39,667 nucleotides of DNA from Lachnospiraceae bacterium (GTDB lineage Bacteria > Bacillota > Clostridia > Lachnospirales > Lachnospiraceae). Of this stretch, positions 25,987 to 34,088 are shown piece after piece. Within the stretch, counting starts at the first letter, position 1, and each line of letters starts with the position of its first letter. The notes beneath the pieces are model-generated. The model was given only the letters and a program-made list of their open reading frames with translations, did no database searches and was not told the origin of the DNA. Location: the NCBI GenBank assembly GCA_017465845.1, contig JAFTVH010000067.1:1-39667 (forward strand), given 5' to 3'. The position numbers were made by a program, and so were the translations under genes.

Positions 25987-27813
25987 ATGTGTGGAATTGT
26001 TGGATATATAGGAAGTAATCAGGCAGCCCCCATCATACTGGATGGTCTGTCCAAGCTGGAATACAGAGGCTATGATTCAGCAGGTATGGCTGTTTTTGAC
26101 GGAGAGAAGATCAATGCAAAGAAGGCTGTGGGAAGGCTGAAAATTCTGGAGAATCTGACCCATGGCGGAGAGACGATGAAAGGAACTGCCGGCGTTGGGC
26201 ACACAAGATGGGCTACCCATGGTGCCCCCAGCGATGCCAATTCCCATCCCCATCTTAACGCCAAAGGTACCATTGCTGTAGTGCATAACGGTATTATTGA
26301 GAACTATATTCCTTTGAAGAAAAAAATGATCAGCAAGGGATATGAATTCGTGTCCGAGACAGATACCGAGGTACTGGCACACCTTTTAGACTACTATTAT
26401 AAAGGAAATCCGCTGGAAGCTATCAGTAAGGTGCTTCATCGTGTGGAAGGTTCCTATGCGCTGGGCATTATGTTCTCCGAATATCCGGATGAGATTTATG
26501 CAGCGAGAAAAGACAGCCCGTTAATCGTAGGGCAGAATGAAGAAGGATGCTTTATTGCTTCTGATGTACCTGCCATTTTGAAATATACCAGAAGTGTTTA
26601 TTATGTTGATAATCAGGAAATCGTTCAGTTAAAGCGTGAAGGGATGAAGTTCTTTTCCGTAGATGAAGAGGAACTGACGAAAGAAGCCGTGACCATAGAC
26701 TGGGATGCAGATGCAGCAGAGAAGGCCGGTTATGAGCATTTCATGCTGAAGGAAATGTACGAGCAGCCCAAGACTGTTACAGATACCATTTCTCCCAGAA
26801 TCAAGGATAATGATATCGTAATCGATGAACTCAAGATGACAGATGAAGAGCTGAAGGCTATCAAGAGAATCCACATTGTTGCCTGTGGTTCTGCTTACCA
26901 TGCCGGAGTTACCGGTAAATATGTCATCGAATCTCTGGCCAGAATTCCGGTTGAGGTGGACTTTGCCAGCGAATTCCGTTACCGTGACCCGATCCTCGGA
27001 GATGACTGTATGGTCATCGTTATCAGCCAGTCCGGAGAAACTGCAGACTCTTTGGCTGCTTTAAGAGATTCCAAAGCAAAAGGCTATAAGGTGCTGGGCA
27101 TCGTCAACGTAGTGGGCAGTTCCATTGCCAGAGAGGCCGACAGTGTCATGTATACCTGGGCAGGTCCTGAAATTGCGGTTGCCACCACCAAGGCTTACAG
27201 TGCCCAGCTGGCTGCCCTTTACCTGCTGGCTATGAAACTGGCGAAAGCAAACAACAGGGTTTCAGAAGATCGCTTCCAGCAGCTGCTTGTAGATCTGCGT
27301 AAGCTTCCGGAACAGATTGAACTTCTTCTGGGTCAGAAAGAAAAAATTCAGCATTTTGCCAACCGCTATGTAGGCGCAAAAGATATCTTCTTCATCGGAA
27401 GAGGAATTGACTATGCGATCTCTTTGGAGGGCTCCTTGAAGCTGAAGGAAATCTCCTATGTACATTCTGAGGCATATGCTGCAGGGGAACTGAAACACGG
27501 AACCATCTCTCTGATTGAAGACGGTACTCTGGTTGTAGCAGTATCCACCCAGCCTAACCTCTACCAGAAGACCATAAGCAATATTGTTGAAGTAAAAGCA
27601 CGCGGTGCTTTTATCATGGCAGTAACAAGTGTAGAAAATCAGGCGATTGAAAAGGCTTCGGACTATGTGGTATATATCCCCCAGACCGATCCGCTCTTTA
27701 CCAACTCACTGGCTATTATACCTCTTCAGCTTTTCGGCTATTATGTAGCAGTGGGCAAAGGCTGTGATGTCGACAAGCCACGTAACCTGGCTAAGTCGGT
27801 GACAGTAGAATAA
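25987..27813 (+). CDS. glmS: Glutamine-fructose-6-phosphate aminotransferase (isomerising)
   Basis: Makes glucosamine 6-phosphate from fructose 6-phosphate and glutamine, the first step to UDP-GlcNAc for the wall. The 608 aa are full length. The N-terminal nucleophile Cys2 is in MCGIVGYIG, followed by LEYRGYDSAG, GVGHTRWATHG and HNGIIENY. Two SIS sugar-isomerase domains follow (ACGSAYHAG, SQSGETADS, SLEGSLKLKEISY), with the C-terminal DKPRNLAKSVTVE. The 115-bp upstream gap contains no glmS ribozyme that I can recognise. A terminator follows at 27843. It is functionally linked to the wall genes upstream but looks like its own unit. Confidence 0.98.
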   Translation: MCGIVGYIGSNQAAPIILDGLSKLEYRGYDSAGMAVFDGEKINAKKAVGRLKILENLTHGGETMKGTAGVGHTRWATHGAPSDANSHPHLNAKGTIAVVHNGIIENYIPLKKKMISKGYEFVSETDTEVLAHLLDYYYKGNPLEAISKVLHRVEGSYALGIMFSEYPDEIYAARKDSPLIVGQNEEGCFIASDVPAILKYTRSVYYVDNQEIVQLKREGMKFFSVDEEELTKEAVTIDWDADAAEKAGYEHFMLKEMYEQPKTVTDTISPRIKDNDIVIDELKMTDEELKAIKRIHIVACGSAYHAGVTGKYVIESLARIPVEVDFASEFRYRDPILGDDCMVIVISQSGETADSLAALRDSKAKGYKVLGIVNVVGSSIAREADSVMYTWAGPEIAVATTKAYSAQLAALYLLAMKLAKANNRVSEDRFQQLLVDLRKLPEQIELLLGQKEKIQHFANRYVGAKDIFFIGRGIDYAISLEGSLKLKEISYVHSEAYAAGELKHGTISLIEDGTLVVAVSTQPNLYQKTISNIVEVKARGAFIMAVTSVENQAIEKASDYVVYIPQTDPLFTNSLAIIPLQLFGYYVAVGKGCDVDKPRNLAKSVTVE

Positions 27814-27842
27814 ATTATGTGATCAACAGAGAAGAGATTACA

Positions 27843-27876
27843 AGGCAGGAACGCTCATCTTGTTCCTGCCTTTGCT
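27843..27876 (+). terminator. Terminator after glmS
   Basis: A perfect 10-bp stem, AGGCAGGAAC (27843-27852) with GTTCCTGCCT (27862-27871), followed by a short T stretch (TTTGCTAT). Confidence 0.7.
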
Positions 27877-27889
27877 ATAAATTTAAATT

Positions 27890-27943
27890 TTCACAAATGT
27901 ATTATATTTTAATCACAGTTTGGTCACAAATGCAGGGTATACT
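27890..27943 (+). promoter_or_regulatory. htrA promoter with phased TCACA direct repeats
   Basis: The -10 TATACT (27938-27943) has no good -35. Instead TCACA occurs at 27891, 27913 and 27924, offsets of 22 and 11 bp, so all lie on one face of the helix. TCACAAATG at 27891 and 27924 is identical over 9 bp. This looks like a binding array for an OmpR/PhoB-family response regulator (B. subtilis PhoP boxes are TTAACA-like repeats spaced about 11 bp) and implies activated expression. Confidence 0.5.
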
Positions 27944-28012
27944 GTGTTCATAAAGATAAGGAAAGGCAATGAACATAGGGTTCATCCTTTAGAAAGGAAA
28001 GAGGGAACAGAT

Positions 28013-29563
28013 ATGTACAATAATGATCTTTATTCCGGTGAAGGCGCCGGTACCAATACATCAGGCGCTAATAGCCAACAGAATCAGAACAACACAGAGA
28101 ACAATTCTTACAATGCCGGAGCATCCGGTGAAAGCAGCCAGACCAACGGCTATTCCACCAGCTATGGCAGTGACAGCTATAGCAATTACAATTTCGGCAG
28201 CAGCAACAACGGCAGCAGCAACCATTACGGAAGTCAGAACAGCAGCTATGGAAGTGGTTACAGCAATAGCTACGCAAACAGCAACAGCAGTTCCGGTAAT
28301 TCCGGTAAGAAACATAAGGAGAAAAAATCCGGCGGTTTCTTTAAAAAAGCACTCGTTAGTGTCTGCATGGGACTGTTCTTCGGCCTGTTTGCAGGAGTAG
28401 GCTTCTATGGGGTACAGTATGTGACAGGAAGCATGATATCTCAGGGAGAGCAGAATGCACCTGTTATCAGCAATGATGTGGAGAATCAGTCGGAGGATCT
28501 TGCAACAGACGAAAGTAAATCCGGCATTAAGCTGACCGATACCACAGAAGTAAGAGTCGTATCTTCCGATGTGTCCGATGTAGTGGACGAAGTAATGCCT
28601 GCAATGGTATCCATCGTCAATAATTATACTGAAACAAGTACCACTTTCTTTGGACAGAGCTACACTCAGGAGAAAGCTGCAAGCGGTTCCGGAATCATCG
28701 TTGGGGAAAGCGAAACCGAACTGCTGATTGTAACCAACCATCATGTTGTAGCGGATGCTACCAAGCTGGAAGTAAGCTTTATCGATGGTTCCGTTGCGGA
28801 AGCCCAAATCAAGGGTATGGATTCCGATATGGACCTGGCAGTAATTGCGATTCCTCTGGAATCACTTACTGAGGAAACCAAGAATACTATCGCTATTGCA
28901 ACAATGGGTGACAGTGATGCCCTGAAACTTGGTGAGCCGGTCATTGCTATCGGTAATGCTCTGGGCTACGGACAGTCAGTAACCAATGGTATCATCAGTG
29001 CGCTGGATAGGGAGATTACTATAGAAGATGGGTCTGCCAATAGCTTTATCCAGACCAATGCAGCAATCAACCCCGGCAACTCCGGTGGTGCACTGTTGAA
29101 CATCAACGGTGAGGTCATCGGTATCAACTCCAACAAGATCGGTGCTACAGCAGTAGAAGGCATGGGCTATGCAATACCGATTTCTGCAGCGGAGCCTATC
29201 ATTGGCGAACTGATGCTGAAAGAGACCAGAAATAAAGTGGAAGATGGACAGGTAGGTTACATTGGTATTACCCCGCAGACTATTACCAGTAATTACTCTC
29301 AGACGTTAAGAATTCCGCAGGGTGTATATGTTGTCGAAGTACAGGAAGGCTCACCTGCCAGTGAAGCAGGACTGCTTACCGGAGATATCATCGTGAAGTT
29401 CGAGGGAGAGAAGATTTCCACACATGAAGACCTGCAGAATATCCTGCAGTACTACGGCGCAGGTTCTACTGTAACTGTAACGGTTAAGAGACCTCAGAAC
29501 GGAGAATATCAGTCTGTAGACATACAGATTACCCTGGGTACCAGACCGAGTGATCTGCAGTGA
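28013..29563 (+). CDS. htrA: HtrA/DegP-type membrane-anchored serine protease
   Basis: Surface quality-control protease of 516 aa. The cytoplasmic N-terminus (about 100 residues) is low complexity, rich in Ser, Asn, Gly, Gln and Tyr. One membrane segment follows (about 118-140), then a trypsin-like domain with the triad H244 (VTNHHVVADA), D274 (MDLAVIAIP) and S357 (NPGNSGGALLNI), and a C-terminal PDZ domain (IPQGVYVVEVQEGSPASEAGLLTGD). The start is ATG 28013 after GAGGGA; in-frame codons upstream reach TTG 27920 but overlap the promoter. Phased repeats upstream suggest two-component control, as is known for htrA in Bacillus (CssRS). A strong terminator follows. Confidence 0.93.
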   Translation: MYNNDLYSGEGAGTNTSGANSQQNQNNTENNSYNAGASGESSQTNGYSTSYGSDSYSNYNFGSSNNGSSNHYGSQNSSYGSGYSNSYANSNSSSGNSGKKHKEKKSGGFFKKALVSVCMGLFFGLFAGVGFYGVQYVTGSMISQGEQNAPVISNDVENQSEDLATDESKSGIKLTDTTEVRVVSSDVSDVVDEVMPAMVSIVNNYTETSTTFFGQSYTQEKAASGSGIIVGESETELLIVTNHHVVADATKLEVSFIDGSVAEAQIKGMDSDMDLAVIAIPLESLTEETKNTIAIATMGDSDALKLGEPVIAIGNALGYGQSVTNGIISALDREITIEDGSANSFIQTNAAINPGNSGGALLNINGEVIGINSNKIGATAVEGMGYAIPISAAEPIIGELMLKETRNKVEDGQVGYIGITPQTITSNYSQTLRIPQGVYVVEVQEGSPASEAGLLTGDIIVKFEGEKISTHEDLQNILQYYGAGSTVTVTVKRPQNGEYQSVDIQITLGTRPSDLQ

Positions 29564-29606
29564 TAAATAAGCATAGACAATAAAGTATAGATACCTGAGA
29601 AGTATG

Positions 29607-29640
29607 ACCGGGCAAAAGAACAATTTTTGCCCGGTTTTTG
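29607..29640 (+). terminator. Strong terminator after htrA
   Basis: An 11-bp stem, ACCGGGCAAAA (29607-29617) with TTTTGCCCGGT (29624-29634), followed by six T. The T-run directly abuts the -35 of the next promoter. Confidence 0.92.
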
Positions 29641-29669
29641 TTGTATTCTGTTTACAAGGATGGTAAAAT
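29641..29669 (+). promoter_or_regulatory. Promoter of the Dabb-domain gene
   Basis: The -35 TTGTAT (29641-29646), a 17-bp spacer and the -10 TAAAAT (29664-29669) with an extended TGG just before it. Confidence 0.7.
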
Positions 29670-29719
29670 CATAATTATCGGTGAAGAAAGGTATCCTTAG
29701 CGGATAAAAGGAAAGAACA

Positions 29720-30022
29720 ATGGTAAAACATATTATTTTATGGCAGTTAAAAGATGAATATTCTGAAGAAGAAAAAACAGTGATAAAAGCAGAAATCAAA
29801 ACGGGCCTGGAAGCGCTGCAGGGCAAAATCCCGGGACTTCTGGACATTAAAGTGCAGACCATCGGTCTTGCATCATCCAATGCTGACCTGATGCTGGATT
29901 CTTCTTTTGAGGACGAAGCAGCGCTCAAGGGGTATGCTGTTCATCCCGAGCATGTAAAAGTAGCGGACGAGAAGGTAAGACCTTTTACCAAGAGCAGAAG
30001 CTGTCTTGATTTTGAGGCATAA
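29720..30022 (+). CDS. Stress-responsive alpha/beta-barrel (Dabb) protein
   Basis: A 100-aa ferredoxin-like barrel protein of the Dabb family: MVKHIILWQLKDEYS at the start, a middle region IPGLLDIKV, and the closing block AALKGYAVHPEHVKVAD, which is typical of the family. AAAGGAAAG precedes ATG 29720. It has its own promoter and stands alone. Members are small dimeric proteins with varied or unknown roles; no substrate can be named here. Confidence 0.88.
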   Translation: MVKHIILWQLKDEYSEEEKTVIKAEIKTGLEALQGKIPGLLDIKVQTIGLASSNADLMLDSSFEDEAALKGYAVHPEHVKVADEKVRPFTKSRSCLDFEA

Positions 30023-30059
30023 TACCTGTTTAGAAAAAGTTTACTTCTATTAACAAAAG

Positions 30060-30093
30060 TTCTCTTGTATGAGAAGAAAGAATCCTTTATAAT
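30060..30093 (+). promoter_or_regulatory. Promoter of the ClpX-like gene with a palindrome over the -35
   Basis: The -35 TTGTAT (30065-30070), a 17-bp spacer and a perfect -10 TATAAT (30088-30093). The -35 sits in the centre of TTCTC (30060-30064) and GAGAA (30071-30075), a perfect inverted repeat that could be an operator. The leader is about 100 nt. Confidence 0.7.
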
Positions 30094-30199
30094 GAGTACA
30101 GCAAGAAATTGCAGAACAATGTTGCAGCTGCTGTGGAAATCAGACGGCAACGAATGAAATGATACAATTTATGGATTGTTAAGAGAGGGTAAAGGATTT

Positions 30200-31768
30200 A
30201 TGTCAGATTTATTTGATAAAAATGATGAAGAATTAAAAGAAATAAACAGCGATGCAGAAATCATTGCGCAGGAAGATTCGAAAGAAGGTTCCGAGAAGGA
30301 GACTATTTCCCGGAAGAAAGATGCCTCCGACACTTCCAAAGCCGGTAAGAGCGACAACAGTGAGTATGAGGATGTCTGCTTTGTCTGCCGCAGACCGGAG
30401 AGCAAGGCCGGCAAGATGTTCAAGATGCCAAACAACATCTGTGTCTGTGATGACTGTATGCACAAGACCATGGATGCAGTAAGCCAGTTTGATTACCAGG
30501 GGATGTTCAACAACCCCAATTTCCAGAAGGAAATGGATGACATGGCTAAGAAGGGCGGCTTCCCCAACATCAGCTTCGTGAACCTGGCTGACTTAAGAGG
30601 CGACGGCGGCATTCCCAACAAACAGAAGTTGAAGAAGAAAAAAGAGAAAAAGGAAGAAGAACCGGTTCTGGATATCAAGAATATCCCTCCGCCACACAAG
30701 ATCAAAGCCAGTCTGGATGAGTACGTGGTAGGACAGGAGCATGCCAAGAAAGTCATCTCAGTAGCAGTTTACAACCACTATAAGAGAGTCGCTACTAATA
30801 CTATGGATGAAATCGAAATCGAGAAGTCCAACATGCTCATGATCGGACCTACCGGCTGCGGTAAGACCTATCTGGTAAAGACTTTGGCGCGACTTTTGGA
30901 CGTGCCCCTTGCCATTGCAGATGCTACTTCTCTGACAGAAGCCGGCTATATCGGTGACGATATCGAAAGCGTAGTGTCCAAGCTTCTGGCAGCAGCCGAT
31001 AATGACGTAGAGAAAGCAGAGCGCGGCATCATTTTCATTGACGAAATCGATAAGATCGCCAAGAAGAAGAACACCACTTCCCGTGATGTCAGCGGTGAAA
31101 GTGTACAGCAGGGTATGCTGAAACTCTTAGAAGGTGCCGAAGTAGAAGTACCTGTAGGTGCCAACAGCAAGAATGCCATGGTACCCCTTGCCACTGTAAA
31201 CACCAGAAATATCCTGTTTATCTGCGGCGGCGCGTTTCCTGATCTGGAAGCCATCATCAAGGAGCGCCTGACCAAGACTGCTTCCATCGGTTTCGGCTCT
31301 GAATTGAAAGATAAATATGATAAAGATAAAAATATCCTTTCCAAGGTGACAGTGGAAGATATCCGTAAATTCGGTATGATACCTGAATTTATCGGCCGTC
31401 TGCCCATTATCTACACACTGGAAGGCTTGAACCGTGATATGATGGTGAAGATTCTGAAAGAGCCCAAGAATGCTATCTTAAAGCAGTACCAGAAGCTCTT
31501 AGAACTGGATGAGGTCAAGCTGGAATTTACAGACGGAGCGCTGGAAGCCATTGCCGATAAGGCTATGGAAAGAGACACCGGTGCCAGAGCACTTCGCTCT
31601 ATTATCGAAGATTTCATGCTGGATATTATGTATGAGATCCCGAAGGATGATAATATCGGCAAAGTTACCATTACCAGAGAGTATATCGAAGGAACCGGCG
31701 GACCGGTGATCGATATCAGAAGTAATCAGGTGATGGGGAGAATTGAAGAATTGAAGGAGTACTCATAA
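30200..31768 (+). CDS. ClpX-like AAA+ unfoldase
   Basis: ATP-driven protein unfoldase of the ClpX family, 522 aa against about 420 for standard ClpX. It has an acidic N-terminal extension (about 1-55), a zinc finger with C60, C63, C83 and C86 (extra C81), a basic linker (KKKKEKKEEEP) and the AAA+ module: Walker A GPTGCGKT (216-223), pore-loop GYIGDD, Walker B IIFIDEID (D281/E282) and the second-loop GRLP. The IGF motif used to dock ClpP is present at 363-365. The start is ATG 30200 after GAGGG and AAGGA. No clpP or tig lies next to it, so this may be a second, paralogous ClpX. It has its own promoter; the MBL reading frame starts 1 nt after its stop. Confidence 0.92.
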   Translation: MSDLFDKNDEELKEINSDAEIIAQEDSKEGSEKETISRKKDASDTSKAGKSDNSEYEDVCFVCRRPESKAGKMFKMPNNICVCDDCMHKTMDAVSQFDYQGMFNNPNFQKEMDDMAKKGGFPNISFVNLADLRGDGGIPNKQKLKKKKEKKEEEPVLDIKNIPPPHKIKASLDEYVVGQEHAKKVISVAVYNHYKRVATNTMDEIEIEKSNMLMIGPTGCGKTYLVKTLARLLDVPLAIADATSLTEAGYIGDDIESVVSKLLAAADNDVEKAERGIIFIDEIDKIAKKKNTTSRDVSGESVQQGMLKLLEGAEVEVPVGANSKNAMVPLATVNTRNILFICGGAFPDLEAIIKERLTKTASIGFGSELKDKYDKDKNILSKVTVEDIRKFGMIPEFIGRLPIIYTLEGLNRDMMVKILKEPKNAILKQYQKLLELDEVKLEFTDGALEAIADKAMERDTGARALRSIIEDFMLDIMYEIPKDDNIGKVTITREYIEGTGGPVIDIRSNQVMGRIEELKEYS

Positions 31769-31808
31769 TATGTAACTGTTATTTCTTGGAACCGGAGCAG
31801 CCGGGACA

Positions 31809-32552
31809 ATGAATATACCGGAGAATGAAATGAAAGAGGGAAAGCGTCGCTGTACATCGCTGATGATCGACGATAATGTGGTGGTAGATCTGGCACTCCA
31901 GTCATTTGACTATGCCACCAAACTGGATGCCGGGACAGAGAAAATCACCGATATTTTCCTGTCCCATACACATGCTGATCATTATAAAAAGGAAGTGCTT
32001 TTGGCTTATGCGGCAGCGGCGGATACGAAAATCAATTTTTGGTGCCACAAGGGTGCTGTGCCGCAGCTACAGCTTTCAGAGGAGGAAGCAGAACGTATTA
32101 ACATTTGCCCTGTTGAAATTCTGGAGAAATGGGACACAGCAGGAATGAAGGTAACGGCCTTGCCTGCCAATCATCTTGTAGAAGCCAATTTGGATGAACA
32201 GCCCTTACATTTTATTTTTGAAAAAGACGGGAAAACACTCTTCTACGGATGTGACGGTGGATGGTTCCAGTCAAAAACCTGGGAGTACATGCGTAAGAAT
32301 GCAGTGTTTGATGCTATGATTCTGGAAGCTACGGTAGGTGAATGTCCCGGCAACTTCCGAATCGGTACCCACAATACGTTCCCCATGCTTCGGCTTCTGA
32401 TTGCGGCACTTTCGGAAAATGGGATGCTGAAAGAAAATACGATTCTGATCGGCAGTCATATCAGCGGTATAGGATTTGATGGAAATGATGATAAGGTGCG
32501 CGAGGAATTGGGGATGATTCTTGCACATGACGGGTTTTCAATAACCTTTTGA
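31809..32552 (+). CDS. MBL-fold metal-dependent hydrolase, N-terminus broken by a stop at codon 2
   Basis: 247 aa from the first usable ATG. The metallo-beta-lactamase fold shows HTHADHYKKE (HxHxDH), a later His in LPANHLVEA, CDGGWF and a closing SHIS. Related hydrolases start with MKLLFLGTGAAGT. Here that block is present in frame upstream (31776-31808) but the preceding codons read ATG TAA at 31770-31775, a stop where a lysine codon is expected. AGGAG at 31755-31759 is well placed for the ATG at 31770. The protein may be made by re-initiation at CTG 31776 or ATG 31809, or not at all. The substrate is unknown. Confidence 0.8.
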   Translation: MNIPENEMKEGKRRCTSLMIDDNVVVDLALQSFDYATKLDAGTEKITDIFLSHTHADHYKKEVLLAYAAAADTKINFWCHKGAVPQLQLSEEEAERINICPVEILEKWDTAGMKVTALPANHLVEANLDEQPLHFIFEKDGKTLFYGCDGGWFQSKTWEYMRKNAVFDAMILEATVGECPGNFRIGTHNTFPMLRLLIAALSENGMLKENTILIGSHISGIGFDGNDDKVREELGMILAHDGFSITF

Positions 32553-32674
32553 CACCACTAAAATGCGATCTTGCTCAATTCAGTAGTTATAGCCAGGAAA
32601 TGCAGAATATGATGCGTTTCCTGACTAAAATAATGGCTTTTCCGGAGGGTTTGTGCAAAATGAACAAAAGCAAT

Positions 32675-32698
32675 AAAGCCTTTAAAAAGGGCGCTTTT
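32675..32698 (+). terminator. Imperfect terminator-like hairpin after the MBL gene
   Basis: AAAGC (32675-32679) pairs with GCTTT (32693-32697), with an inner CTTT/AAGG extension and a four-T run overlapping the 3' arm. One bulge makes it weak. Confidence 0.3.
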
Positions 32699-32778
32699 GG
32701 GTTATAAATATGTCTCTTATGACTTGTTTTCCGTGAATTTTCCCGAAAATTTTCTACATCAATGTATCAGAAAAAATA

Positions 32779-32808
32779 TTGCAACCTTTGGTGCAAGTAT
32801 GCTATGAT
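32779..32808 (+). promoter_or_regulatory. Extended -10 promoter in the gap
   Basis: The -35 TTGCAA (32779-32784), an 18-bp spacer and the -10 TATGAT (32803-32808) with TGC just before it. Transcription would start near 32815, about 235 nt before the next gene. Confidence 0.6.
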
Positions 32809-33007
32809 ACCACTATCAATTTATGCGCATAACTGAATGATCTGAGTGGAAATCTGTTGATCGTGCTTTTTCTACCTGCATTGGTCAATCTTGGCATATC
32901 GCCCACATTTTCACTTGAGTTTAACGAAATACGGGCAGGCTAAGAGAAGTCTATCTTTTATTTTGATGCCCGTTTGTTGAATAGATGTAAAACAGATAAA
33001 ATATATG

Positions 33008-33036
33008 TTTACATCCGTGCAAAAATGAGCTACAAT
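33008..33036 (+). promoter_or_regulatory. Promoter very close to the Rpn gene
   Basis: TTTACA (33008-33013), a 17-bp spacer and TACAAT (33031-33036). The start point would fall near 33042, at or inside AGGAGG (33037-33042), so its transcript would be nearly leaderless. Confidence 0.4.
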
Positions 33037-33048
33037 AGGAGGTAGTGG

Positions 33049-33987
33049 ATGGCAGAAAAGGATAAAGCAAAGAAGTCATTGCAGGAATATCCGGACGTAT
33101 TTGCTGATATATTTAATGCAATGGTGTATAAAGGAAATAAAATACTGATCCCGGAGAAACTGAGGCAAATCGAAGGAGAGAGTATTTCGGCTCCCGGTGA
33201 ATTGGAATTAAAACAGTTGTTTCGCGATGTAACCATGGAATATGAAGATGACGGTGTTCGTTACCTGCTTTTAGGTATTGAGAATCAGGATGGTGTCGAT
33301 AATACCATGCCCTTACGTGGAATGGGAATGGACTATGCCGCATATGAGAAACAAGTAAGGCAGATAATGGCAGCTAATAAAGTAGCTGAGAAAGATGCCG
33401 GAAGCAGGAAGATTTACAGAAATCAGCAGCTGATTCCTGTTGTGACACTTATTCTCTATTTTGGGGAGTCCAACTGGTATGGCCCCAAGAGACTCAGAGA
33501 TATGTTAAAAATGCCTGATGAAAATATATTTCCGGGAGTAAGCGATTACATACATGATTATGGAATGAATCTGGTAGTGCTTAAGAATCTGACTAAAGAA
33601 GAAGAGGAACGCTTTCAGTCGGATTTTAAGTATTTAGTGAAATATTTGCGGAATTGTAAAGATCCGGAGAAAGTGGTGAAATTGTATCGTGAGGAATTTG
33701 GTGATATGCTTCATCAGAAAGAGACTATGAGGGCGATGGCGGCGTTAACTAAGGATGAGAGGTATCTCACTGTGGAAGAAGGGCAAAAGGAGGAGAAGAA
33801 AATGTCGTGTGCGGTGTTGAATTATGTGGAAGCGAAAGCGGAAAAGAGAGGCGAAGTGAAATCTCAGATTGAGACGTGTCAGGAATTTGGAGTGACTAGA
33901 GAAGAAACATTGGTAAGAGTGATGCAAAAGTATGAGTTGAACGAAAATACTGCCAGAGATTATATGAATCAGTATTGGGTGGAATAA
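33049..33987 (+). CDS. Rpn/YhgA-like PD-(D/E)XK nuclease family protein
   Basis: 312 aa resembling recombination-promoting nuclease (Rpn, once called transposase_31) proteins: LKQLFRDVTMEYEDDG..YLLLGIENQD (D, then E-x-Q), DNTMPLRGMGMDYAAYEKQV and PVVTLILYFGESNWYGPKRL. The C-terminal third is charged and helical, with the closing ENTARDYMNQYW typical of Clostridial members. The start has a textbook AGGAGG (33037-33042) 6 nt before ATG. E. coli RpnA is a DNA endonuclease, but the role of these proteins in Clostridia is unclear. It is flanked by a long gap and by the metal-efflux promoter, so it stands alone. Confidence 0.85.
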   Translation: MAEKDKAKKSLQEYPDVFADIFNAMVYKGNKILIPEKLRQIEGESISAPGELELKQLFRDVTMEYEDDGVRYLLLGIENQDGVDNTMPLRGMGMDYAAYEKQVRQIMAANKVAEKDAGSRKIYRNQQLIPVVTLILYFGESNWYGPKRLRDMLKMPDENIFPGVSDYIHDYGMNLVVLKNLTKEEEERFQSDFKYLVKYLRNCKDPEKVVKLYREEFGDMLHQKETMRAMAALTKDERYLTVEEGQKEEKKMSCAVLNYVEAKAEKRGEVKSQIETCQEFGVTREETLVRVMQKYELNENTARDYMNQYWVE

Positions 33988-34010
33988 TTCAGAATCAATG
34001 TAAATCCCTA

Positions 34011-34063
34011 TTGACAAATCCTACATTTATGATAATATAAACATATGAACAATAATTCATATG
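34011..34063 (+). promoter_or_regulatory. Metal-efflux promoter with ArsR/SmtB-type operator
   Basis: A perfect -35 TTGACA (34011-34016) and an AT-rich -10 (TAATAT, 34033-34038, 16-bp spacer). Just downstream are perfect 8-bp arms CATATGAA (34042-34049) and TTCATATG (34056-34063) around CAATAA. This matches the 12-2-12 operator style of ArsR/SmtB metal repressors. No repressor gene is in this window. Confidence 0.75.
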
Positions 34064-34088
34064 AAATATCTGATTGGAGGAATTGTAT

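Larger units (their letters stand above)
32553..33048. other. 496-bp gap between the MBL and Rpn genes
   Basis: No convincing ORF. It holds a hairpin (CAGGAAATGCA at 32594-32604 with TGCGTTTCCTG at 32613-32623), an imperfect terminator-like hairpin (32675-32698), a good promoter (32779-32808), an inverted pair ACGGGCA/TGCCCGT (about 32931-32974) and a second promoter (33008-33036). It may encode a small RNA or a long leader. Confidence 0.55.

Noticed and set aside
32815-32990. 6S RNA
   Set aside because: The length fits, but I cannot build the long closing stem and central bubble from the sequence.
33049-33987. Rpn-type gene as a true transposase
   Set aside because: The old family name says transposase, but no terminal inverted repeats or target duplications are visible around it, and the motifs are those of a PD-(D/E)XK nuclease.
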